This document shows positions 7,194 through 13,746 of a DNA stretch of 13,754 bases, piece by piece (the stretch's first letter is position 1; each line of letters opens with the position of its first letter). Both the position numbers and the translations under genes were made by a program. The notes beneath the pieces were generated by a model. It was not told the origin of the DNA. It worked only from the letters and a program-made list of their open reading frames with translations, and searched no databases. This stretch comes from Deltaproteobacteria bacterium (GTDB lineage Bacteria; Desulfobacterota; Desulfobaccia; Desulfobaccales; 0-14-0-80-60-11): NCBI GenBank assembly GCA_019308625.1, contig JAFDHU010000046.1, positions 1 through 13,754 of the forward strand, in the 5' to 3' direction.

Positions 7194-7988
7194 ATGAAAA
7201 AAACCTCTCCCTTTCGATCCCCGGACCTGGCGGAGCGCCAAGGCTGGCTTTGCCCAGTTCATCCGGAGACCTTGTGGGACGCCCCGGGCCATTGCCCCCG
7301 GTGCGGTACTGACATGAAACCGGGCTATCTGCCGCCGGAGCCCAAGCTGGATCTGGTGCGGCGGCGGCTCCTCGGTCTGGGGCTGGCGGCCATGTCCGTC
7401 CTGGTAGCCTGGAGCAGCGGCCTGCGGGGCGACGCCCTGGCCCAGATGGGCCGCGGTATGAGGGGCGGCCGCGGCATGATGGGTGGCCACGGCATGGGGG
7501 GCGGCGGCTGCCCCATGTGCGGCCAGCCATGGAAGGAGATTCCGGCCAAGCTGCCCACCCCCAAGAGCCAGACCTGGGTGAAGGACCTGAAGGACATCCT
7601 GTCCCTGGAAAGACTGTCTTTGGTGCAGTACAAGGCGGATGAGCAAAAATACCAGGTCCATATGCCCTATATGCGGATCATCCCTCAGGAGGACCTGCAT
7701 ATCAAATGGATCAGCCAGTTGTTCACGGCCTACGGCCTGTCTCCGGCAGGGCCCACTCCGGCGGTGCGCCGCTCCCAGACCCTCGTCCAGGCCTATGAAA
7801 TCGCCCTCAAACTGGAGGAGGACCTGGTGCCCCGCTACCAGAAGCTCATCCAGAACGCCGAAGATCCGGAAAGCGCCCGGGTGCTGGGCATCATTCTGCA
7901 TCAGACGCAGATGCACTATATGATGTTCAGCCATGCCATCCGCATGGGCGGCCGCATGGGGCCGGGCATGATGCGCCGGGGCAGGTAA
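7194..7988 (+). CDS. Membrane-anchored protein: heavy-metal-binding motif, TM, Met/Gly-rich linker, ferritin-like domain
   Basis: A 264-residue protein. Residues 18-45 read WLCPVHPE...PGHCPRCGTDMKPGY, the Cys/His pattern (C20, H23, C34, C37) of the short heavy-metal-binding domain often found at the N-terminus of copper ATPases and CusB-like proteins. RRR at 56-58 and a hydrophobic segment (59-76) follow, suggesting N-inside topology with the rest in the periplasm, though an RR-type export signal is possible. A Met/Gly-rich linker (85-105) leads to CPMCG (106-110). Residues about 127-250 are four helices with E139, E150, E166-x2-H169, E209/E210, H236 and H241, followed by a GPGMM tail. The EDLH helix plus LFTAYGL resembles DUF2202/ferritin-like proteins. 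I infer a metal-binding or redox role; no enzymatic activity can be assigned. Confidence 0.85.
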   Translation: MKKTSPFRSPDLAERQGWLCPVHPETLWDAPGHCPRCGTDMKPGYLPPEPKLDLVRRRLLGLGLAAMSVLVAWSSGLRGDALAQMGRGMRGGRGMMGGHGMGGGGCPMCGQPWKEIPAKLPTPKSQTWVKDLKDILSLERLSLVQYKADEQKYQVHMPYMRIIPQEDLHIKWISQLFTAYGLSPAGPTPAVRRSQTLVQAYEIALKLEEDLVPRYQKLIQNAEDPESARVLGIILHQTQMHYMMFSHAIRMGGRMGPGMMRRGR

Positions 7989-8026
7989 GATCAGGCACTG
8001 AAAGCCCAGCCGTGCCGGGTGGGGCG

Positions 8027-8066
8027 GCCACCGGTCGGCTGCGGCAGCCACCAGTCGGCTGCGGCA
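8027..8066 (+). repeat. Two tandem 20-bp repeats in the 7989-8208 intergenic region
   Basis: Two adjacent 20-base units (8027-8046 and 8047-8066) beginning GCCACC and ending GGCTGCGGCA differ at one base (G/A at the seventh position). They lie between the stop of the ferritin-like gene and the hairpin at 8091. Function unknown; a duplicated protein-binding site is possible. Confidence 0.75.
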
Positions 8067-8090
8067 GATCTGGTGCAATGGTTGCTGCCT

Positions 8091-8115
8091 GTTGCGGCCC
8101 TCCCCGGGCCGCAAC
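8091..8115 (+). promoter_or_regulatory. Perfect 10-bp stem hairpin, terminator-like without T-run
   Basis: GTTGCGGCCC (8091-8100) and GGGCCGCAAC (8106-8115) are exact reverse complements across a 5-base loop. The stem is very GC-rich and would be stable in RNA. No T-run follows, so intrinsic termination would be weak. It sits 94 bases before the next start codon, so it may separate two transcripts or act in the leader of the gene at 8209. Confidence 0.6.
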
Positions 8116-8208
8116 CGAGCCGGCAGCAGTTTGCAGGAAGGCTTTGTCCATCAATCTTAATCCGGGTTACCGGGGCGCCAGCCCTGCTGCCTGAGCGGAG
8201 GTTACCTT

Positions 8209-8646
8209 ATGAAACGTCTGATTTTTATCCTGGCGGCCCTACTGATTTTGGCCCCGGCTCCTGGGCTGGTCCAGTCCCAGGCTACCAAACCGCCCACCAA
8301 GAAAGAGGCGCAAAAGGCAAAATCCAAGGGAGCCAAATGCCCCATGTATCAGATGCTGAAGGAGATGCCGGAAGGCAAAGGGGTCTTGGGGAAATTGTCT
8401 CAAAGGTGGTGGCGGATGGGCATCCTGTCCCAGTTGCTGACTCAGGTTACCACGGAAACCGCCGATCTGATGGGCCGGGCCGACCTCAAACCCGCCAGCC
8501 GAAAAGAACTCGCTATGGTTATCAAAAAGGTGGGAGAACTGCTCCCCGCCATTCTCTCCCCCAAGGGGCCTGACCAGGAAGCAGAGGCCACGCTCCGGAA
8601 GCTGAAGGCCACCCTGGACCGTATAAAGTCCCAGATCGGAGGCTAG
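8209..8646 (+). CDS. Small secreted protein, Met-poor relative of the Met-rich family
   Basis: A 145-residue protein with a Sec signal peptide (about 1-25) and a good ribosome site (GGAGG at 8197-8201, 7 bases before ATG). A Lys-rich spacer (26-43) leads to CPMYQMLKEM (44-53) and then a helical region. MG-x2-SQ-x2 at 70-77 matches MGMMSQMM of the protein at 4726, and DLM-x4-L-x-P-x4-K (87-99) matches its QMM-x4-L-x-P core, but most Met positions are Leu, Ile or Val. It appears to be the same fold with far fewer copper-binding thioethers; a single Cys (C44) next to Met could still bind metal. I do not recognise a named family. The neighbouring ATPase gene follows after 200 bases. Periplasmic accessory or chaperone is a guess. 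Confidence 0.8.
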   Translation: MKRLIFILAALLILAPAPGLVQSQATKPPTKKEAQKAKSKGAKCPMYQMLKEMPEGKGVLGKLSQRWWRMGILSQLLTQVTTETADLMGRADLKPASRKELAMVIKKVGELLPAILSPKGPDQEAEATLRKLKATLDRIKSQIGG

Positions 8647-8804
8647 GTCTTCCGGCTCTGCTGGCTGGCAGGGCCGGAGGCCGCAAACCGCAGGTAAAGA
8701 GGTGGAGGGGTGGTATTCCTGTGACTCCTTGAACCGGCTTAAGCTGGATTCGTCGTAAGAGAAAGCCGCCGGGGAGCGGTCTCCCGGTGGACGGAGGTTG
8801 ACCG

Positions 8805-8822
8805 CCAAAGCTCGGCCTTTGG
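8805..8822 (+). promoter_or_regulatory. Short inverted repeat upstream of the second ATPase gene
   Basis: CCAAAG (8805-8810) and CTTTGG (8817-8822) form a perfect 6-bp dyad around CTCGGC, 24 bases before ATG 8847. It could be an operator or an mRNA hairpin near the start codon. A dyad this short may also be chance. Confidence 0.3.
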
Positions 8823-8846
8823 AGTTCCAAGAAGCCTGTGTGAGCA

Positions 8847-10742
8847 ATGTCTGCTGAGCACCACCAGAAAGTTACCGAGGTGAAGTGGTACACTCACCCT
8901 CCCTTGCGCAATGCCCTGGTGGCTGGGGTGTGCACCGGCTTGGCCTTTGTTCTGGGCTATACCGGGGTCATTCCCTTCTCCGTGGAGGTGGCCGCCTATG
9001 TGGGTGCCATTCTGCTGGGAGGCTATCACTGGTGCCGGGAAGGCCTGGAGGAACTGGTTCACGAAAGGGTGGTGGGCATTGAAATCCTCATGGTGACGGC
9101 CACCGTGGGCTCCACGGTGCTGGGGATGTGGGACGAAGCCGCAACCCTGGTGGTGCTGTACGGGGCCGCAGAAGGCCTGGAGGAGTTTACCTATGCCCGG
9201 ACCCGGCATTCCATCCGCAAGCTCCTGGACCTGGCCCCCAAGGAGGCCCGGGTACGGCGGCAAGGCCGAGAACAAACCATTCCCGCGGAGGACCTGCGTC
9301 CTGGCGATATCTTCATCGTGCGTCCGGGGGAGGCCGTTCCCACCGACGGGGTAATTGTCAAAGGCCGGTCCAGCGTGAATGAGGCCCCGGTGACCGGGGA
9401 ATCCCTGCCGGTGGAAAAGCGGGAGGGCATGCGAGTCTTTGCCGCCAGCCTCAATCAGGAAGGGGCCCTGGAGGTCAGGGCCACCGCAGTGTTTGAGGAC
9501 AACACTCTGTCCAAGCTGATTCATCTGGTGGAAGAAGCCCAGGAACAAAAAGGCAAGGCCCAGTTGTTCATTGAACGGTTCGGGCGGCGGTACTCCCCGG
9601 TGGTACTGCTGACCTCGCTTCTGATGGTGGCGGTGCCCTGGCTCCTGGGCCTGCCTATGGCTGCCTGGGCCACCCGGGCAGTGGTGCTCCTGGTGGCGGC
9701 TGCCCCTTGCGCCCTAGTCATGTCCATGCCGGTGGCCATCGCCGCGGGCATCGGCCGGGCAGGGCAAAACGGCGTGCTCATCAAGGGCGGCATGGTGCTG
9801 GAGAACCTGGGCAAAATAAGGGCGGTGGCCTTTGACAAGACCGGCACCCTCACCCAGGGCAAGCCCCAGGTGCAGGACATCATCCCCCTGGATGGAAACG
9901 TGGCCCAGCTCCTGTGTCTGGCAGCCAGCGTGGAGAGATTATCGGAGCATCCCCTGGCTCAAGCCATTGTCCAAAGGGCGGCCCAGGAAGGGTATGAATG
10001 CCTGGAAATTTCCGAATTCACCGCCATCGCCGGCTACGGGGCCCAGGCCCGCGTCGGGGACCGCCTGGTCTATGTGGGCAAGCCCGGATTGTTCAAGCGG
10101 TTTGGTTTTGATATACCCTCCCTGCTCCCCCAGGCGCACCTGACCGCGGCCGGCACCACCGTCATGCTGGTGGGCACCGAGACCTCCCTTGCCGGGGTCA
10201 TCACCCTGCGGGACGAAATCCGGCCGCAGGCCCGGGAAATCATTGCCCGGCTACACCGCTTGGGCCTCAAGACCGTGATGCTCACCGGGGATAATGAAGC
10301 CACGGCCCGGGCGGTGGGGAAACTGCTGGATATTGATGAAATCCGGGCGGACCTAAGACCCGAAGACAAGATTGACGCGGTGGAAGACCTGAAGCGCCGC
10401 TATGGCCCGGTGGTCATGGTAGGGGACGGCATCAATGACGCCCCGGCCTTGGCCCGGGCCACCGTGGGGGTGGCCATGGGCACCGCGGGCACCGACGCGG
10501 CCATTGAAGCGGCGGATATCGCCTTGATGGCCGACGACCTCACTAAACTGGAGTTTGCCCTGCAACTGGGCCGGAAGGCCCGCCGCATCAGCTTCCAGAA
10601 CATCGTCTTTTCCCTGACGGTGCTGGCGGTGCTGATTCCTGCGGCCTTGGCCGGCCTCCTGGGCGTGGCTCTGGCGGTCCTCTGCCACGAAGCCTCGGAA
10701 CTGCTGGCAGTGGCCAACGGCCTGCGGGTGGCCCGGACTTAG
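8847..10742 (+). CDS. P1B-type heavy-metal ATPase, P1B-4-like with APC motif
   Basis: A 631-residue metal pump without a separate N-terminal metal-binding domain, though the first residues hold HH and THPP. TM segments lie near 21-40, 46-63, 80-95, 97-115, 250-270, 275-300 and two at the C-terminus. Catalytic motifs are complete: TGES from 183, DKTGT with D330, SEHPL with H368, TGDN, and GDGINDAPAL from 526. The metal-site motif is A286-P-C288, where copper and zinc pumps have CPC and P1B-4 pumps have SPC. The last TM carries HEASE (H614-E615), close to the HEGGT-type motif of P1B-4. Both point to divalent metals (Co, Fe, Zn, Ni) rather than Cu+, but the copper setting leaves this open. An in-frame TGA at 8841 limits the start to ATG 8847 or later; the ribosome site is weak. 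200 bases separate it from the gene before. Confidence 0.92.
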   Translation: MSAEHHQKVTEVKWYTHPPLRNALVAGVCTGLAFVLGYTGVIPFSVEVAAYVGAILLGGYHWCREGLEELVHERVVGIEILMVTATVGSTVLGMWDEAATLVVLYGAAEGLEEFTYARTRHSIRKLLDLAPKEARVRRQGREQTIPAEDLRPGDIFIVRPGEAVPTDGVIVKGRSSVNEAPVTGESLPVEKREGMRVFAASLNQEGALEVRATAVFEDNTLSKLIHLVEEAQEQKGKAQLFIERFGRRYSPVVLLTSLLMVAVPWLLGLPMAAWATRAVVLLVAAAPCALVMSMPVAIAAGIGRAGQNGVLIKGGMVLENLGKIRAVAFDKTGTLTQGKPQVQDIIPLDGNVAQLLCLAASVERLSEHPLAQAIVQRAAQEGYECLEISEFTAIAGYGAQARVGDRLVYVGKPGLFKRFGFDIPSLLPQAHLTAAGTTVMLVGTETSLAGVITLRDEIRPQAREIIARLHRLGLKTVMLTGDNEATARAVGKLLDIDEIRADLRPEDKIDAVEDLKRRYGPVVMVGDGINDAPALARATVGVAMGTAGTDAAIEAADIALMADDLTKLEFALQLGRKARRISFQNIVFSLTVLAVLIPAALAGLLGVALAVLCHEASELLAVANGLRVART

Positions 10743-10856
10743 GGCAGTGGCAAAACCGGCCCTGGTCTGGAGATATGTCCCCAGCCAGCCAAAGGTTCAG
10801 AAACGGAGGCCTTGAGTGCCCCTTTTTTGACAAGGTGGGTGACCGTTGCTCACTTT

Positions 10857-10876
10857 TTAAGCTGGCAGCCAGTTAA
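10857..10876. promoter_or_regulatory. Near-perfect palindrome, possible operator
   Basis: TTAA-g-CTGGC-a-GCCAG-TTAA is a dyad with one extra G in the left arm. It lies 24 bases downstream of a perfect TTGACA hexamer (10827-10832) in the 212-base gap before the peptide gene at 10955. The hexamer has no good -10 partner at 17 bases (TCACTT), so the promoter is doubtful, but the dyad is a plausible repressor or activator site. Confidence 0.4.
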
Positions 10877-10906
10877 AGATGGGTCTGGAAATCAGGGGAG
10901 AAATGA

Positions 10907-10933
10907 TTGCAAGCGTTTTCCGGTACTTAAAAT
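10907..10933 (+). promoter_or_regulatory. Weak candidate promoter for the peptide/kinase-2 pair
   Basis: TTGCAA (10907-10912) and TAAAAT (10928-10933) resemble sigma-70 hexamers in the most AT-rich patch of the region, but the spacer is only 15 bases; using AAATTA at 10930 gives 17 with a poorer hexamer. It lies just upstream of the 50-residue peptide gene. Confidence 0.3.
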
Positions 10934-10954
10934 TAAGTGATAATGAAGGAGACC

Positions 10955-11107
10955 ATGAAAAAGGTGTTGATTTTCCCGGCCTTGGCAGCCCTGATGTCCC
11001 CTGCCGCGGTCATGACGGCTCAGATGACGCCAGAGATGCACAAGCAGATGGATGAATGGCGCCTCACGGTGGAGGCTCGGGAAGGCCAAAAGAAAAAACA
11101 AGGATAA
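10955..11107 (+). CDS. 50-residue secreted Met peptide
   Basis: A very short gene. Residues 1-22 form a Sec signal peptide (KK, hydrophobic core, cleavage likely after VMTA). The mature peptide is about 28 residues, begins QMTPEMHKQMDEW and ends in a basic tail. The TPE-x2-KQM-x-E pattern matches SPE-x2-KQM-x-E in the Met-rich protein at 4726, so this is probably a minimal member of that family. GAAGGAG at 10945-10951 provides a ribosome site but only 3 bases from ATG 10955; an in-frame ATG at 10943 precedes it without its own site. The kinase gene begins 52 bases downstream, suggesting co-transcription. I infer a periplasmic metal-binding peptide that may act with that kinase; no named family is recognised. 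Confidence 0.65.
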   Translation: MKKVLIFPALAALMSPAAVMTAQMTPEMHKQMDEWRLTVEAREGQKKKQG

Positions 11108-11159
11108 GCCCGGCGGGTCAATCTGACATCGGCCCTCCTGCCCGGGTTACATATCAGAC

Positions 11160-12212
11160 ATGAAGCAAATGACCAGAGAACCGGTACGTTTGGAGACCCC
11201 CCGACGGTTGGCCAGCCCCTGGGTCTATGCCCTGGTGGGCGCCCTGAGCGGTGCGGCCTTTGAAATCATTATCTGCGATCCCCTGGACATTGTACTGCAA
11301 CAGGTCATCTTTTGGTTCCTGCATGGCATTCCGGTGAATCTAAGCCAAGTCCGGGAAATCTATACCTCCAAGCAATGGCCCGGTATCGCCCTGACCGGCA
11401 TCCTTTACGGCTCGGTCTTGGGATTTGTGATTTATGGCATCCGGGAAAGTCGCCGGCGCTTTGAAGCCCTGCATCATGAATTCGAATTGCAGGTGGCTAC
11501 CTTGAGGCATCATTACAAAAACCTGGCCATCGGCATCCAGGGCTTCTCCCGCCGACTCAAACACAAGCTCTCTCATTTGGAAGCCCAACTGGACCTAAAT
11601 TCCCCGCTGTGTGCCCCTTTCCGGTCGGAATGCGAAGCCCTGCAAAACGATGTGGCCGTGCTGGAGGACGCGGCCCAGCGCCTAACCCACACCCTGGCGG
11701 AGGAACTGCTGTTTCTCAAGGCCCTGACCAGTGACACGCTGCACCCCACTCCCAAGGATTTTTTCCCGGAGCTGGTTCGGGCCATCCAAGAGCTTAAGGC
11801 CCTGCGCTTTGGCGACAAGCCGTTGCGCATTGATATCAACGGCCAGCCTCTGGAAGCGGACCACGGCTCCCTGGTCTTTCCCTTTGAGCCTTACACCATG
11901 CAGGTCATCCTCCAGAACATCCTGAGCAATGCCATGAAATATGGAGACCATATTCAGGTGGAGGTGAAGGAGGGGCGGGCTTGGGTGCAGGTGGCGGTGC
12001 GGGACAACGGCCCCGGGCTGGAGATGCAACAGATAAAAAGGTTGATTCTTACCCCGCAGGAGAGGCGAGGGGACAGCACCCATCTGGGTCTGCAGGTGAC
12101 CCTGCACTTGCTGGAGAAATACGGGGGCCGTCTGTCGGTGTGGAGCCAACCGGGGGCGGGGGCCAAGTTTTATCTGGAGTTCCCGAAAAAACCCCGTTCG
12201 GCTCATGAATGA
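11160..12212 (+). CDS. Two-TM sensor histidine kinase, copy 2
   Basis: A 350-residue paralogue of the kinase at 6036. TM1 is about residues 21-40 and TM2 about 74-93, with a periplasmic loop of about 33 residues. HP-x-AM is replaced by CDPLDI (39-44) and the loop lacks the His/Met cluster, so the ligand may differ. The cytoplasmic part is nearly the same: EFELQVATLRH then YKNLAIGIQGF with H117 as likely phosphoacceptor, LQNILSNAMKYGD (N253/N257), DNGPG (283-287), STHLGL (306-311) and GGRLSVWSQPGAG. As in copy 1, the G2 box lacks the usual glycine run. No ribosome site is evident before ATG 11160; ATG 11169 is an in-frame alternative. No partner response regulator is in the window. Divergent sensor and conserved core suggest duplication followed by specialisation. 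Confidence 0.88.
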   Translation: MKQMTREPVRLETPRRLASPWVYALVGALSGAAFEIIICDPLDIVLQQVIFWFLHGIPVNLSQVREIYTSKQWPGIALTGILYGSVLGFVIYGIRESRRRFEALHHEFELQVATLRHHYKNLAIGIQGFSRRLKHKLSHLEAQLDLNSPLCAPFRSECEALQNDVAVLEDAAQRLTHTLAEELLFLKALTSDTLHPTPKDFFPELVRAIQELKALRFGDKPLRIDINGQPLEADHGSLVFPFEPYTMQVILQNILSNAMKYGDHIQVEVKEGRAWVQVAVRDNGPGLEMQQIKRLILTPQERRGDSTHLGLQVTLHLLEKYGGRLSVWSQPGAGAKFYLEFPKKPRSAHE

Positions 12213-12271
12213 AGCACCCCTGCCGGGGGGAGGCGGACTGCTTGTGAAGATCCCTTCTGTCCTTTTGGCTC

Positions 12272-12276
12272 AGGAG
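12272..12276 (+). promoter_or_regulatory. Ribosome binding site AGGAG deciding the start at 12284
   Basis: AGGAG lies 7 bases before ATG 12284. The in-frame TTG at 12278 is only one base from the site, which rules it out as a normal start. Confidence 0.75.
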
Positions 12277-12283
12277 CTTGATC

Positions 12284-13459
12284 ATGCCGATCTGTAAAAG
12301 CTGGATGAAGTATGCCTGGGAAGGCCGACAGTGCGAAAACCCGCCATGGGAGCCTGATCCCGAAGGTCTGTGCATCCTCCATTCCCTGAAGCCGGAAAAA
12401 GACAAGCAACTCTTTGATCAGACCCTGCAGCAGCAACTGGCCCGGCAGGATTTTGATTTCCGGGGGGTGTTCTTTCCCGGGCCGGTGTCCTTTGCCCAGT
12501 GGAAATTCCAGCAGCCGGCGAACTTCCAGCGGGCTTATTTCGCCGGCTGGGTCGATTTCCGGGAAGCCGAGTTTACCGCGACTGCCGATTTCTCTTATGC
12601 CCGGTTTGCCCGGGAGGCCAATTTCGCCAAAGCCGCCTTCCGGGGGCCAGTGCGGTTCAGCCGCAGCGAACTTTACGCCGAGGCCGACTTCCGGGAGGTG
12701 TGCTTTGGAGACGAAGCCCTGTTCCAGCAGATCAACGCGGCCTCTCGGGCGCCATTCCAGGCCTTTTTTCAGAATATTCACCTGGAGCCCCAGGCCCGGC
12801 TCAGCTTTCAGGACACCTCCCTGGAGCAGGTGAGCTTCCTGGGCACGGATATGCGCCAGGTGGCCTTCTACAACGTGCATTGGCCGGTCCGCCGCGGCCG
12901 CCGCATGGTTTTTGATGAAGTGCTTTTGCAGGCCAAAAGCAAACCGGCCTTTTTCCGCTATGGCTCCGTATCGGTCTACAACCTGAGTTATGAGGATGTC
13001 TGCGCCCGCCTGGAAATGCTTTACCGCTACCTGAAGCTTAACTATGAGGGGGCGGGCGATCATAAGCAGGCCGGTGACTTCCATTACGGAGAAATGGAGA
13101 TGCACCGCCGGGCTGATCCCTGGCGGCGGCGCTTTCCCTTCTCCTGGTACAACCTGTACTGGGCCTTAAGCGGTTACGGGGAGCGGCCCCTCCGGGCCCT
13201 GGCCTGGCTGTTCGGCCTGCTGGGGGTCATGGCCACGCTTATGGCTGCTGCTGGCCTGTATACCCCCGCCGGAGAGCCGCTGGGTTTTGGCACCGCCGTC
13301 ATCTTCCTGCTGGAGCAGGCCACGCTCCTGCGTCCGGCCTGGGCGACACCCACCACCACCGGGGGGCATGTGGTGAGCGCCATCAGCCGCATCATGCTGC
13401 CGGCCCAGGGGGCCTTGTTCATTCTGGCCCTGCGCAACCGTCTGGGCCGCCGGCGCTAG
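12284..13459 (+). CDS. Pentapeptide-repeat membrane protein with N-terminal Cys/His motif
   Basis: A 391-residue protein. C4, C17 and C30-x2-H33 form a C-x12-C-x12-C-x2-H pattern that looks like a small zinc (or other metal) knuckle. Residues about 57-145 are Phe/Ala-rich pentapeptide repeats of the A(N/D)F-x2-A-x-F type, predicting a right-handed quadrilateral beta helix; a second weaker stretch runs about 174-200. A conserved-looking linker follows (DHKQAGDFHYGEMEM, 259-273), then SWYNLYWALSGYGERPLRAL (287-306) and a TM segment about 305-325; a second hydrophobic segment is near 334-348 and a third near 366-384. Pentapeptide proteins with SGYGE and terminal TM segments resemble ion-channel-like families, but I see no clear selectivity filter. 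Its place at the end of the metal cluster suggests a metal-related role, which is inference. Function unknown. Confidence 0.85.
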   Translation: MPICKSWMKYAWEGRQCENPPWEPDPEGLCILHSLKPEKDKQLFDQTLQQQLARQDFDFRGVFFPGPVSFAQWKFQQPANFQRAYFAGWVDFREAEFTATADFSYARFAREANFAKAAFRGPVRFSRSELYAEADFREVCFGDEALFQQINAASRAPFQAFFQNIHLEPQARLSFQDTSLEQVSFLGTDMRQVAFYNVHWPVRRGRRMVFDEVLLQAKSKPAFFRYGSVSVYNLSYEDVCARLEMLYRYLKLNYEGAGDHKQAGDFHYGEMEMHRRADPWRRRFPFSWYNLYWALSGYGERPLRALAWLFGLLGVMATLMAAAGLYTPAGEPLGFGTAVIFLLEQATLLRPAWATPTTTGGHVVSAISRIMLPAQGALFILALRNRLGRRR

Positions 13460-13551
13460 ACAGCGCTGAAATATTCGGGCAAGGAAGCCTGCCCCCGGAG
13501 TTAGAACCGCCCGACCTGGGAGTTGGTTTCTACCAAGGAAAGCATGGGAAA

Positions 13552-13710
13552 ATGGAAAATTTTCTCCGCAACAATTGGCTATGGATAGCTCTCATCATCT
13601 TTTTTATCTGGATGCATGCCTCAGGCAAGGGTTGCGGCGGACACGGCCGGGGCCACGGCGAGGGCGAGGAGAAAAAAGAACCTTCCTCAGACGGCGGGCA
13701 TCAGCATTAG
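13552..13710 (+). CDS. 52-residue His/Gly-rich single-TM protein, DUF2933-like
   Basis: A short membrane protein. NNWLWIALIIFFIWMHA (residues 7-23) is one TM segment; it is followed by GKGCGGHGRGHGEGEE and a tail ending GGHQH. Small proteins with a TM helix and a CGGHGHG-like tail (DUF2933 type) are common in heavy-metal clusters, where the His/Cys tail is thought to bind metal. AAGGAA at 13535-13540 is a modest ribosome site with long spacing (11 bases). An overlapping ATG at 13544 is in another frame and stops within 15 codons. It sits 92 bases after the pentapeptide gene and 36 before the next start. Confidence 0.7.
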   Translation: MENFLRNNWLWIALIIFFIWMHASGKGCGGHGRGHGEGEEKKEPSSDGGHQH

Positions 13711-13746
13711 CCGCTTCCGACATAACCTGAAAAGAGGAGAACCCGC

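Noticed and set aside
8019..8573. 184-residue open frame on the + strand
   Set aside because: It overlaps the well-supported secreted protein at 8209 in another frame and translates the intergenic repeats and hairpin; a shadow frame.
10801..10830. Possible intrinsic terminator after the second ATPase (GGAGGC...GCCCC then six T)
   Set aside because: The T-run is good but the stem has only three clean pairs plus a mismatch; too weak to call.
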